Assembly: GCA_902539295.1 (NCBI GenBank)
Contig: CACBIM010000010.1
Span: 1 to 64,000, forward strand
Length of the DNA stretch: 64,000 nucleotides
Direction of reading: 5' to 3'
Source of the DNA: an uncultured SAR116 cluster alpha proteobacterium
GTDB taxonomy: Bacteria; Pseudomonadota; Alphaproteobacteria; Puniceispirillales; GCA-002684695
Shown here: positions 55,885 to 64,000 of the stretch, piece by piece
How positions within the stretch are numbered: position 1 is the stretch's first letter
How the letters are laid out: the number at the start of each line of letters is the position of its first letter
The notes under the pieces: generated by a model
Seen by the model: only the letters and a program-made list of their open reading frames with translations
Told to the model about the DNA's origin: nothing
Databases searched by the model: none
Made by a program: the position numbers and the translations under genes

Positions 55885-57042
55885 TCAAACATTTAATTTA
55901 GCTTCAATTACATTTTTAATGTTTTCTTTAAAGGTTCTGTTATTAGCAGTAAGTAAATCTCTTAATTTTTTTGCATAAGCCAATAGCTCATTTGGTTTAT
56001 TTTTATCATTAATTAATTGAATCATTTTCTCCGAAATATATTCAGGATTACATTTTTCCTGAAAAATAAAATCCATATACTTTTTACCAAGTATCCAATT
56101 AGGTAGTATAATTTTATCCATCTCTATTAATCTTCTACCAATGAAGGCTGACAAGAAATTTGTTTTATATAATGCTATACTAGGTATACCGTTCAGCGCA
56201 TATTCTAGAGTGGCAGTACCTGATGTAATAATTGCATAATCAGAAGAACTTGTAAGTTCATTGCCTAATAAATCTTTATGTACTATTTTTATATCATTAG
56301 GTATTTTTTTTAAAATTTGATCAACTAACTTTTCTTGATTAGGTGTCACTTGGCATAAAAATAAAATTGGTTTATTTATTTTTTTACTCAATAGTTTAGA
56401 TACAGATATCAATATAGGTAAAATATATTGAACTTCTTTTTTTCTGCTTCCTGGAAGAAGAGAAATTATTAATTGTCCATTATTTTTAATTTTTAATTTA
56501 GACAAAAGACTGGATTTTTTTTGTTGAAATGAAAATTTTTGAACAGCTGGATGGCCTATAAATATTGCTTCAATTTTATTTTTGTCAAAATAAAATGGTT
56601 CCCTTGGAAACAAACAAAGTAAGGTATCAACAATTATTGAAACTTTATCAGCTCTATTTGCTCTCCAAGCCCAAACAGTTGGTGCAACTATATGGATAAA
56701 CTTAGGTATATTATTTTTATTTTTTAATTTATTTCTAATTAATTTTATTAGATAAAAATTAAATCCTTTTGTATCCACAGTTATAATAATCTTTGGATTA
56801 ATTTTTATAATTTTATCTGCTATTTTTGATGCGTAGTAATAAAGTCTTGGCAAGCTAAATATTACATCACTTAAACCAAACGCGCTGATCTTATCCCAAT
56901 CATAAATTTTATTTAATTTTTTTGCTCCCATTAAAGGGCCACCAATGCCATGCCATTCTATATTATTAATGGCTGACATAATTTCTACACCTATTACATC
57001 AGCAGAAAATTCGCCAGCAATAATTACACATTTGCTTTTCAT
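55885..57042 (-). CDS. lpxB: Lipid-A-disaccharide synthase
   Basis: Inverting glycosyltransferase joining UDP-diacylglucosamine and lipid X. Family features: IIAGEFSADVIGVEIM at the start, EWHGIGGPLMGAKKL, FIHIVAPTVWAWRANRA, SLLPGSRKKEVQ and TSGTATLEYAL. The length of 385 is normal. Last gene of the rseP-to-lpxB operon, three bases after lpxI. Confidence 0.96.
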   Translation of the reverse strand: MKSKCVIIAGEFSADVIGVEIMSAINNIEWHGIGGPLMGAKKLNKIYDWDKISAFGLSDVIFSLPRLYYYASKIADKIIKINPKIIITVDTKGFNFYLIKLIRNKLKNKNNIPKFIHIVAPTVWAWRANRADKVSIIVDTLLCLFPREPFYFDKNKIEAIFIGHPAVQKFSFQQKKSSLLSKLKIKNNGQLIISLLPGSRKKEVQYILPILISVSKLLSKKINKPILFLCQVTPNQEKLVDQILKKIPNDIKIVHKDLLGNELTSSSDYAIITSGTATLEYALNGIPSIALYKTNFLSAFIGRRLIEMDKIILPNWILGKKYMDFIFQEKCNPEYISEKMIQLINDKNKPNELLAYAKKLRDLLTANNRTFKENIKNVIEAKLNV

Positions 57043-57045
57043 ATA

Positions 57046-57870
57046 CTAAAAACCAAATAATGTTATCTGTCTTTTTTCAGCAAGTTTGATCACTTTTTCT
57101 AAATTTATAATCAGAACATTTTTATGCTTACACGCAATTCCTGAAAATCCACTTTTGTATGCATTTTCGATAGTTTGTTCACCAATTACAGGTTGATCAA
57201 ACCTCATGTCTTGATTTATTTTAGGAGCTTTAACTAAAATTGGTCCCAAACCAGAAAATTTAAATTTTCCAGCTCTTTTAATCATTTCATCAGTCCCTTC
57301 AATAGCCTCTACTGCTAAAATAAGGCCATTCTGAATAACAACTGACTGTCCAACATCGCTTTTTGATAAACTTTTCAAAACTCCGTAACCCCTATTAATT
57401 TCTTTTTGAAAAGTAGAAAATGGTTTAGGGCCTGCAAAATGACCCTTTGGTGAAAATGATTTTTCTAAAAAATGATTTGCTGAAATAATATTGAAACCTT
57501 CATTTTCAATTTCTTCTGATAATATTTTCAGTGCACCATCATCACCTTTAAAGGCAATTTTAGACATTATATTCAGCCCTTTAAAATCAAATTTCATTTC
57601 ATATAATTTAGGCCTACTTATACCTCCACATAAAACAATATGGGTTATTTTTTCTAAATGGAGTTTTTTAAAAATTTTACCAATATTACCAATTTTAAAA
57701 TCATAAATTTTCCAATCAGACTGGGATTTTAATTTTTGATTATCTGCAATATCAATTACTACTCCATTCCAGCCATTTGAAACTGCACTTTCTAAAATAT
57801 TATAAGGCAGATCGCCATTACCTGATATGATAGCCAATTTTTTATTTATAGGAGCGATTTCGGATGACAT
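57046..57870 (-). CDS. lpxI: UDP-2,3-diacylglucosamine pyrophosphatase LpxI
   Basis: Hydrolyses UDP-diacylglucosamine to lipid X, replacing LpxH in alphaproteobacteria. Diagnostic parts are KLAIISGNGDLPYNILESA, HIVLCGGISRPKLYEM, GDDGALKILSEEIENEGF and the C-terminal GFSGIACKHKNVLII. The length of 274 fits LpxI (DUF1009). It overlaps the lpxA end by 25 bases, and sits in the expected lpxA-lpxI-lpxB order. Confidence 0.95.
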   Translation of the reverse strand: MSSEIAPINKKLAIISGNGDLPYNILESAVSNGWNGVVIDIADNQKLKSQSDWKIYDFKIGNIGKIFKKLHLEKITHIVLCGGISRPKLYEMKFDFKGLNIMSKIAFKGDDGALKILSEEIENEGFNIISANHFLEKSFSPKGHFAGPKPFSTFQKEINRGYGVLKSLSKSDVGQSVVIQNGLILAVEAIEGTDEMIKRAGKFKFSGLGPILVKAPKINQDMRFDQPVIGEQTIENAYKSGFSGIACKHKNVLIINLEKVIKLAEKRQITLFGF

Positions 57871-58649
57871 ATTCCATTCTTAGTTTCTTTTAAAAGAAAG
57901 TCTTTAATAATATTATTAACTTTATTAGAAGAAATTAATTGTAATTTTTGCAGTCTCTTTTGATACGTATCAGTATCATTAAAAAATGACTTTAAAGTTC
58001 CTGAGGCACAATTTATTTCTTCCTTTGAAAACCCTTTTCTTTTCATACCAATTATATTTACGCCATTTATATAAGCTCTTGAACCATCAATTCCACTTGC
58101 AATAGTAAAAGGAGAAACATCCATGTCAACTGCACAAAGACCACCAATCATTGAGTAACTTCCTATTCTTCTAAATTGAACTACCCCAACCATTGCACTT
58201 AATATAGCATTATCATTGATTTCAACATGGCCAGCTAATGCTACATGATGTGATAAAACAGTATTATTACCTATTTTACAATCATGAGCCACATGGGCGC
58301 CAGTCATAATCAAATTGTTATTTCCAATTATTGTTGTTCCTCCACCACTTTCTGTTCCTAAATGTATTGTTGAATGCTCTCTAAAAATATTTTGATTTCC
58401 AATTTTTAAAAAGGTTTTTTCACCTTTATATTTTAAGTCCTGTGGCACCATTCCTATAACTGAAAAAGGATAAAATTCACAGCCATCTCCAATAGTAGTA
58501 TTCCCATCAATAACAACGTTACTAATGAGTTTGCATTTTTTTCCAATTTTGACATTTTCGCCAATTACGCAATTAGGACCAATAATACAAGACGGGTCGA
58601 TATTTGCCTTTAATGAAACAATTGATGTTGAATGAAAGTTGTTTTTCAT
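57846..58649 (-). CDS. lpxA: UDP-N-acetylglucosamine acyltransferase
   Basis: First step of lipid A synthesis. Left-handed beta-helix of hexapeptide repeats (IDPSCIIGPNCVIGENVKIG) with the catalytic His in MTGAHVAHDCKIG. The start at MKNNFHST overlaps the fabZ stop by one base (TAATG), so the longer track start inside fabZ is rejected. Length 267, typical. Confidence 0.96.
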   Translation of the reverse strand: MKNNFHSTSIVSLKANIDPSCIIGPNCVIGENVKIGKKCKLISNVVIDGNTTIGDGCEFYPFSVIGMVPQDLKYKGEKTFLKIGNQNIFREHSTIHLGTESGGGTTIIGNNNLIMTGAHVAHDCKIGNNTVLSHHVALAGHVEINDNAILSAMVGVVQFRRIGSYSMIGGLCAVDMDVSPFTIASGIDGSRAYINGVNIIGMKRKGFSKEEINCASGTLKSFFNDTDTYQKRLQKLQLISSNKVNNIIKDFLLKETKNGICHPKSLL

Positions 58650-59113
58650 TACTTTCCAGCGTCTACAATCATTGCGGAAAAAATACACTCAGAGACAACA
58701 CTACCATTTACTTTTGCTGTTCCTGAAAATTTCCATAATGTGCCCCTACCTCTAATCTTTTCAATGTAAAGACTTAATATTTCACCTGGCCTTACTGGTT
58801 TTCTAAATTTTGCATTGTCAATACTTGCAAAGTAAACCAACTTTCCTTTAGATGATTTTTTTGAGCCATACCCCTCTGTAAAAGACACAAGACAACCAGC
58901 AGTTTGAGCCATTGCTTCAATAATTAAAACACCAGGCATAACTGGATAATTAGGAAAGTGGCCGGCAAAGTGAGGTTCAGTGACTGTTACAGACTTAATA
59001 CCAACAGCTGACACATCTGGAACTAAATTTTCTACTCGATCAATAAGAAGGAATGGAAGCCTATGCGGTATTAATTTTAAAATTTCATTATAATCTAAAT
59101 TAATTTCATTCAT
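58649..59113 (-). CDS. fabZ: 3-hydroxyacyl-ACP dehydratase FabZ
   Basis: Hot-dog fold enzyme of fatty acid elongation. Active-site motif GHFPNYPVMPGVLIIEAMAQTAG, with IPHRLPFLLIDRVENL near the start. It competes with LpxA for hydroxyacyl-ACP, and the two are translationally coupled here. The length of 154 is normal; it overlaps lpxD by four bases. Confidence 0.97.
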   Translation of the reverse strand: MNEINLDYNEILKLIPHRLPFLLIDRVENLVPDVSAVGIKSVTVTEPHFAGHFPNYPVMPGVLIIEAMAQTAGCLVSFTEGYGSKKSSKGKLVYFASIDNAKFRKPVRPGEILSLYIEKIRGRGTLWKFSGTAKVNGSVVSECIFSAMIVDAGK

Positions 59114-60123
59114 TTTTTTAACTTTTTTGTCATGATTCTAAGTGTTGCCTGTTGCTTTCTAAATTCTTTTATTGGAATAGCAGGAAAACCTCCCATCAAT
59201 TCTGCATTATTAATATCCTTTGTAACGCCGCTACGGGCAGAAAGTATAGTATTAGATTTTATGTTAAGATGTCCAGAAATTCCTACTTGAGCAGCAATTA
59301 CTACGTTATCTCCTATATTGGTGCTTCCTGCAATTCCTGATTGACCGCAAATAATTGAACCTTTACCAATTTTAACGTTGTGAGCTATATGAACTAAGTT
59401 ATCTACCATTACAAAATCATTAATTATAGTATCTCCTAAAGAACCTCTATCTATTGTAGAATTAGCGCCTATCTCAACGTTATTTTTAATTATAACTCTC
59501 CCTCTATGAGGAAATTTATAAACTCCACTTTTATCATAATTAAAGCCAAATCCTGTCATGCCTATTCTTGCACCAGGATAAATAATACAATTTTTTCCAA
59601 TAACTGAATATTGTATTGTGCAATTAGATCCAATTTCAGTTCCTTCAGAAATAATTACCCCATCACCAATTACACTATTTTCTCCAATAACAACATTGTT
59701 TTCTATCTCAACATTTTTTCCTATAGCTACACCTTTTTTTAATATAGCACTTTTTGAAATCTCAGAATTGATTTTTTTATCTACTTTGCCTGGAGAAATT
59801 AGATTTAATATATGAGCAAAAACTCTTCGTGGCTGTTTAGTTGCAATAAAATAATCTTTATTTGATAATTGATCTAAAACCTCTGGTTCAATAATCAAAC
59901 ATACTCCATTAGTATTATTCAAATATTTGAAATATTTTTTATTTTCTAAGAAAACTATATCTTTATTTTGAGCGTCTTGAATAGAAGAGCAACTGTTGAC
60001 TGTCTGATCTTTTAAGAAATTGCAAGAATGAAAAAAATCAGGGAAGGTAGATTTAATAATTTTTGATAAATCAGAGAGTTTATAAGATTTAACTTCACCA
60101 TAAAATCTTTTATCTATTTTCAT
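59110..60123 (-). CDS. lpxD: UDP-3-O-(3-hydroxyacyl)glucosamine N-acyltransferase
   Basis: Adds the N-linked acyl chain in lipid A synthesis. N-terminal uridine-binding domain (about 1-105), then hexapeptide repeats (IGKNVEIENNVVIGENSVIG), with the catalytic His region VDNLVHIAHNVKIG and GQSGIAGSTNIGDNVVIAAQ. The C-terminal helix (EFRKQQATLRIMTKKLKK) is typical. Length 337. Confidence 0.96.
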   Translation of the reverse strand: MKIDKRFYGEVKSYKLSDLSKIIKSTFPDFFHSCNFLKDQTVNSCSSIQDAQNKDIVFLENKKYFKYLNNTNGVCLIIEPEVLDQLSNKDYFIATKQPRRVFAHILNLISPGKVDKKINSEISKSAILKKGVAIGKNVEIENNVVIGENSVIGDGVIISEGTEIGSNCTIQYSVIGKNCIIYPGARIGMTGFGFNYDKSGVYKFPHRGRVIIKNNVEIGANSTIDRGSLGDTIINDFVMVDNLVHIAHNVKIGKGSIICGQSGIAGSTNIGDNVVIAAQVGISGHLNIKSNTILSARSGVTKDINNAELMGGFPAIPIKEFRKQQATLRIMTKKLKK

Positions 60124-60671
60124 TTTTCCAAATTTTCTATTAGATCAGTGTATATTTGTCTAAAGTTAAACTGACTTTCTCTCTTATTTAATTCTTCTAG
60201 AATTAATGTTGTATAATTAAAATCATCATTAACATAAATAATATTATCAGATTTAAAAACTATGAGTAAGTTTTCTTTTTTTGCCATATTAATCACTAAT
60301 TCATTAATAGTATCAGCAATAAGTTTTTGTGAAAGTTGGAAATTAGTTTCGAGCTGCTGCCTACTTTTCTGAACCAACTTTTGTATTGAAGCAACTTTTT
60401 CCTCAAAGTCTTTTACTAATAATTGAAAATCTTCTTTACTTATAGTATCTCTTTTTTCATTTATTTCTTTTTCAGCCTGCCTTAATGCGTTTTCTTCTTG
60501 ATTAATAGACTGCTGAAATAAATTCCTTCCTTTATCCATTTCAATTTGCAAGTTTTTTGAAGGAAGTGAGTTTTTAAGAATATATTTTAAGTCTACATAC
60601 CCAAATTCTTGAATATCAGAAAATGAAAATAGTGGATAAAAAAAAATAAAGATTAAAATTAATAATCTCAT
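60120..60671 (-). CDS. skp: OmpH/Skp-family periplasmic chaperone
   Basis: Small outer-membrane-protein chaperone of 183 residues: signal peptide (RLLILIFIFFYPLFSFS), mature start DIQEFGYVDLKYILKN, then long charged helices at about 40-125 forming the jellyfish arms (KGRNLFQQSINQEENALRQA). Lies between bamA and lpxD as usual. Sequence conservation in the family is low, so the call leans on architecture and location. Confidence 0.9.
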   Translation of the reverse strand: MRLLILIFIFFYPLFSFSDIQEFGYVDLKYILKNSLPSKNLQIEMDKGRNLFQQSINQEENALRQAEKEINEKRDTISKEDFQLLVKDFEEKVASIQKLVQKSRQQLETNFQLSQKLIADTINELVINMAKKENLLIVFKSDNIIYVNDDFNYTTLILEELNKRESQFNFRQIYTDLIENLEK

Positions 60672-60675
60672 TATT

Positions 60676-62958
60676 TTAAAAATATGACCCTAGTCGGAAT
60701 TCAAACTTTTGAAGCTGATCATAAGATTCTTTCTTTATAGCATCCGCCCATGTGAAACTTAATGGACCTATTGGTGTCTCCCATTGAAAACCATATCCAA
60801 ATGACATTCTTAAGCCTTTTTGATCTGTACTTACTGCATAATTATTAGCAGTATCATCAACACCCCATAAAGTACCAAAGTCAGTAAAAACCGTCCATTG
60901 AAGAGCAGTTTCACTAGGTATACCTATACCAGATCTTACAGCAACTCTTCCAGTGTAATAGTTGTTACCCCCAACTGCTGAAGCTGACGAATTTGCACTC
61001 ACTCTTGGTCCAACTCCTGAAGAGTCAAATCCTCTAATTTTACGGCCTCCTAAAAAAAACCTATTTGATTTTGAAACATTCTCACCTAATCCTTCAATAT
61101 TTCCATATTCAGCTCCAATGCCAACTATCAAATCTATGTAATCATATTTGTAATAATAGCTTCCTTTTAAAATTGAGCTTAGGTAATTTATATCTCCGCC
61201 CAAGCCTGCAAACTGTTCTGATAATGCATAATAATAACCACTGGTTGGGTTAAACCTATTATCTCTTGTATCTTTTGAAATACGATAACCTAAAGAAGAT
61301 AAAACTTTTCCTCCATCAGAAGAAATTTTATTCTCTTGGCTGTCAAGAATTTCAGTTTCAACATTTTGAAGTGTATAACTAAAATTATGTGCAAAATCAT
61401 TAGCAGAACTAAATCCTAGACTAGAACTAATTCCTAATGATTTTGTTCTTTGATCAGCGGAGCTGTCAGTATAAGTATTATTAAAAACATCGAAACTTCC
61501 AGTTAAATTTCTATTAAAAAGATATGGCTGTGTTAACCCTGTTGAAAAATTTTGTCTTTTGTCAGATAACGACAAACTAAATTTAGCCCTTTGGCCTCTA
61601 CCCAAAAAATTTTTTTCTGATATTCCAAAAGAAGTACTAAATTCATCAAAAGTTGAGTAAGCAATTCCTAAAGAGATATCCCCTGTAGCTTGTTCTTCAA
61701 CATCTATATTTAAATTTGCTAAATTTGATTTTGACCCAGCTTCTGCTTTAACATTAACTTTTTTAAAAAAGCCTAAATTTCTAATATTTCTCTCTGATCT
61801 TTTTATTTTAAGTCTGTTAAAAGGATCGCCTTCAACTAACAATATTTCCCTTCTAATCACACTATCTAATGTTCTGGTGTTGCCTGTAATATTAATATAT
61901 TCAATGAAATTTTTTGTACCCTCATCAATATTAAAAGTTAATTCTATCGTTCCATTATCATCGTTAATTTTAAAAGAAGGTCTAATTTCAGAAAATGCAA
62001 AACCTAAATCGGCAAGTGTGTTATTTATATTTGCAATACCTTTTTCCAGTTTTTTAACATTATACCATTCACCATCATTAACTGGTATAAGATTTCTAAA
62101 ATTAATATTCGGTAAATCAGATAACAATGTATCTATAGTTATTGAAGAAACTCTGTATCTTTTACCTTCATTGATAACAAATAAAACTGAAAATCCATTT
62201 TTATCAGGAAGTAAATCACCTTGTTTTTTTAGAACTCTGAAATTTACGTAACCCCTCGTAAAATAAAAGTCTCTTAACTTGGAAACATCAATCTCAAGGC
62301 GATCAGGATTAAAATTATCTGATGAAGTTATAAATCTCCACCAAGCTGTTTGCTTTGTAGAAATAACTTCTTTTAATATTCTATCTGAAAATACTTTATT
62401 ACCTACAAAACTTATATTTCTTACAGTATAAAGTGGCCCCTCATCAATTTCAAAAACGAGATCTACTCGTTTTCCATCTAACTCTACTACTTTAGGAACA
62501 ATTGATGCAGCAAACCTTCCTTGGGTTTTATATAATTCAATTAGTTTATTAGTTGCTTCAGAAACAATCTTTTTTGAATATATTTGATTCTTTTTTAAAC
62601 TTATAATCTCATTTAGAACTTCATCTTCAAATCTTTTGTTTCCCTCAAATCCTATAAGGTTTAATATAGAATTTTCCTCAACTAAAATGACAAAAACACC
62701 ATCCTTATTTGAAACCTGAACATTAGAAAAAAAACCAGTTTTATATAAATCTTTTAAAATAACATTAACATCAATATCAACATAACTTGAACCTTCAGAT
62801 AAAGAAATAAAGGACAATATAGTATCATCATCAACTCTTTGGTTGCCTTCAATTAATATTTTTGAAACTTTTTGCTCAGCGTAAGCAATAAATAAATTAG
62901 AGTTTATTAAAACAAAAGCAAAAAATATTAGTTTTAAAAAAAATTTTATATTAAGCAT
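60676..62958 (-). CDS. bamA: Outer membrane protein assembly factor BamA
   Basis: Omp85 protein that inserts beta-barrels into the outer membrane. Signal peptide (about 1-27, ending IAYAEQ), five POTRA domains to about residue 425 (KILIEGNQRVDDDTILSF, FVGNKVFSD, YINITGNTRTLDSVIRREI), then a 16-strand barrel with the conserved RFFLGGRKIRGFDSSGVGPR loop and terminal phenylalanine (FEFRLGSYF). The length of 760 is normal. It lies between rseP and skp. Confidence 0.97.
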   Translation of the reverse strand: MLNIKFFLKLIFFAFVLINSNLFIAYAEQKVSKILIEGNQRVDDDTILSFISLSEGSSYVDIDVNVILKDLYKTGFFSNVQVSNKDGVFVILVEENSILNLIGFEGNKRFEDEVLNEIISLKKNQIYSKKIVSEATNKLIELYKTQGRFAASIVPKVVELDGKRVDLVFEIDEGPLYTVRNISFVGNKVFSDRILKEVISTKQTAWWRFITSSDNFNPDRLEIDVSKLRDFYFTRGYVNFRVLKKQGDLLPDKNGFSVLFVINEGKRYRVSSITIDTLLSDLPNINFRNLIPVNDGEWYNVKKLEKGIANINNTLADLGFAFSEIRPSFKINDDNGTIELTFNIDEGTKNFIEYINITGNTRTLDSVIRREILLVEGDPFNRLKIKRSERNIRNLGFFKKVNVKAEAGSKSNLANLNIDVEEQATGDISLGIAYSTFDEFSTSFGISEKNFLGRGQRAKFSLSLSDKRQNFSTGLTQPYLFNRNLTGSFDVFNNTYTDSSADQRTKSLGISSSLGFSSANDFAHNFSYTLQNVETEILDSQENKISSDGGKVLSSLGYRISKDTRDNRFNPTSGYYYALSEQFAGLGGDINYLSSILKGSYYYKYDYIDLIVGIGAEYGNIEGLGENVSKSNRFFLGGRKIRGFDSSGVGPRVSANSSASAVGGNNYYTGRVAVRSGIGIPSETALQWTVFTDFGTLWGVDDTANNYAVSTDQKGLRMSFGYGFQWETPIGPLSFTWADAIKKESYDQLQKFEFRLGSYF

Positions 62959-63002
62959 TTTAAAGTCCTAATACTAATTATAGTTCTTAATTTTATAAAA
63001 TG

Positions 63003-64000
63003 TCAAAAAAAGCGTGCTACATCATAAATTGTTATTAATATCATCAGCGCTAAAAGAAGACTTACTCCGCCTCTCATCAATATATTTTGTACATAAATTG
63101 GCAATGGCTTACCTAAAATAATTTCGATTATATATAGAATTATGTGGCCACCATCTAAAGCAGGAATTGGCAATAGATTGACTAGAGCAAGATTTAAAGA
63201 AATAAGAGCTCCAAAAAAAACCAAAGGTATAATTCCAGATACTAAGGCTTGACCTGATAACTCAGCTATTCTAACAGGACCACCAATTTCACCTTTCTGA
63301 GCATTACCTGAAAATAATTTGATTATACCTCTTATCATAGACTGTGTAATAAAAATTGTATCTATAAAACTGTTATAAATTGATTCAGAAAAGCCAAATT
63401 TTTTTAAAACACCTTTATTTGAAATTATTCCTAGTTTTCCAACATAAATTTTTAACTCTTCTGACCATTCGGCCTCAGGATTTACTTTCACAAAAATAGA
63501 TTTGTCTTTTCTTGATATTTCTAATTCTAATAATTTATTTGGGCTCTCAAAAATTAACTGCCGAATTTCTTCAAAATTTTTAACTTTTATTCCATTTATC
63601 GAGATAATTTTATCACCTGGAATAATGCCTGCAATATCAGCAGGTGAATTTTCTACAATGTCATTAATGGTATTAGAAATTTCAACTTTACCAAAAAATA
63701 AATAAATACCTGCTATCAATACTATGGTTAACAAAAAATTAAATAGTGGCCCCCCAAAAACAATTAAAAGCCTTTGAAATGGATTTGCTAATTGAAAAGA
63801 ACCAATTTCACAGTTTTTTGCATTAGATACACTTACACTTAGCTCCCCTTTCATTTTTACAAAACCACCTATTGGTATAGCTGCTATTTGCCATTTTGTT
63901 TTATTTTTATCATGAAAAAAAAATAATACTGGACCAAAGCCAATAGAGAATTTTTCAACTTCTACACCAAAAAATCTTGCAAAAATAAAATGCCCTAGTT
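63003..64000 (-). CDS. rseP: Site-2 zinc metalloprotease RseP (truncated by window)
   Basis: Membrane protease of regulated intramembrane proteolysis. The track's ATG is internal: upstream in frame the protein reads LGHFIFARFFGVEVEKFSIG and AAIPIGGFVKMKGE, so it continues off the right edge, cutting just inside the HExxH zinc motif. One PDZ domain (about 100 residues before the C-terminal half, NSPADIAGIIPGDKIISING) and the catalytic LLPIPALDGGHI are present. It heads the bamA-lpx operon. Confidence 0.95.
   Translation of the reverse strand, partial: LGHFIFARFFGVEVEKFSIGFGPVLFFFHDKNKTKWQIAAIPIGGFVKMKGELSVSVSNAKNCEIGSFQLANPFQRLLIVFGGPLFNFLLTIVLIAGIYLFFGKVEISNTINDIVENSPADIAGIIPGDKIISINGIKVKNFEEIRQLIFESPNKLLELEISRKDKSIFVKVNPEAEWSEELKIYVGKLGIISNKGVLKKFGFSESIYNSFIDTIFITQSMIRGIIKLFSGNAQKGEIGGPVRIAELSGQALVSGIIPLVFFGALISLNLALVNLLPIPALDGGHIILYIIEIILGKPLPIYVQNILMRGGVSLLLALMILITIYDVARFF

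Noticed and set aside
61877-62251. 124-residue plus-strand ORF inside bamA
   Set aside because: Antisense to the POTRA region of bamA with no supporting signal.

Overview
The window is a stretch of an AT-rich, tightly packed bacterial chromosome. Gene content and order point to an alphaproteobacterium with a streamlined, probably marine genome. The clues are the run tpiA-secG-pyrG-kdsA-eno-ftsB-pdhABC-lpd-lipA-ratA beside a fused ispDF, a lipoyl domain on the PDH E1 beta subunit, trpGDC-moaC-moeA-lexA-gltX-gltA facing lpxB, and the envelope run rseP-bamA-ompH-lpxD-fabZ-lpxA-lpxI-lpxB. I cannot name the genus; HIMB59-, AEGEAN-169- or SAR116-like lineages are guesses. No gap between genes exceeds 300 bases, and I see no CRISPR array, insertion sequence, prophage, integrase or rRNA gene.

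Layout. 1-13 kb: central metabolism on the minus strand (triose phosphate isomerase, enolase, CTP synthase, KDO-8-P synthase, the whole pyruvate dehydrogenase complex, lipoyl synthase), with ispDF coming in from the left. 13-16.4 kb: ppiD and trpE. 16.4-19.3 kb: a transporter, two small membrane proteins (one a MotA-like protein without the cytoplasmic domain) and a fold-type IV transaminase resembling (R)-selective amine transaminases. 19.3-26.9 kb: an amino-sugar operon (ABC importer without ATPase, NanE, ROK kinase, NagA, SIS-family deaminase) with a divergent UPF0309 SIS gene. 26.9-30.7 kb: a small-gene patchwork (DUF1989, homocysteine methyltransferase family, SAM methyltransferase, secreted HExxH protein, DUF3764-like). 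30.8-36.2 kb: a polyamine-type ABC importer followed by a secreted repeat protein. 36.2-41.8 kb: tRNA-Glu, recJ, hom, acuI-like and a DadA-like gene. 41.8-47.0 kb: a flavin amine oxidase overlapping a 2OG-Fe(II) oxygenase, trhO and two exporters. 47-48 kb: rplM-rpsI. 48-56 kb: trpGDC, moaC, moeA, lexA, gltX, gltA. 56-64 kb: the outer-membrane and lipid A operon, running off the right edge in rseP.

How it works together. The conserved blocks supply housekeeping functions. The accessory genes describe a scavenger of nitrogen-rich small molecules: amino sugars, polyamines or related amines, D-amino acids and methylated compounds. Both ABC importers have a strong hairpin directly after the binding-protein gene, which would allow more binding protein than permease. 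Several genes have promoter-like hexamers so close to the ATG that their transcripts may be leaderless.

The most interesting items are the minimal MotA-like protein, the amino-sugar operon with UPF0309 and a shared palindrome, the oxidase/oxygenase pair, the secreted HELLH protein, and the paired hairpins. I did not find a convincing wholly new multi-gene system. All functional calls come from motif reading without database searches.
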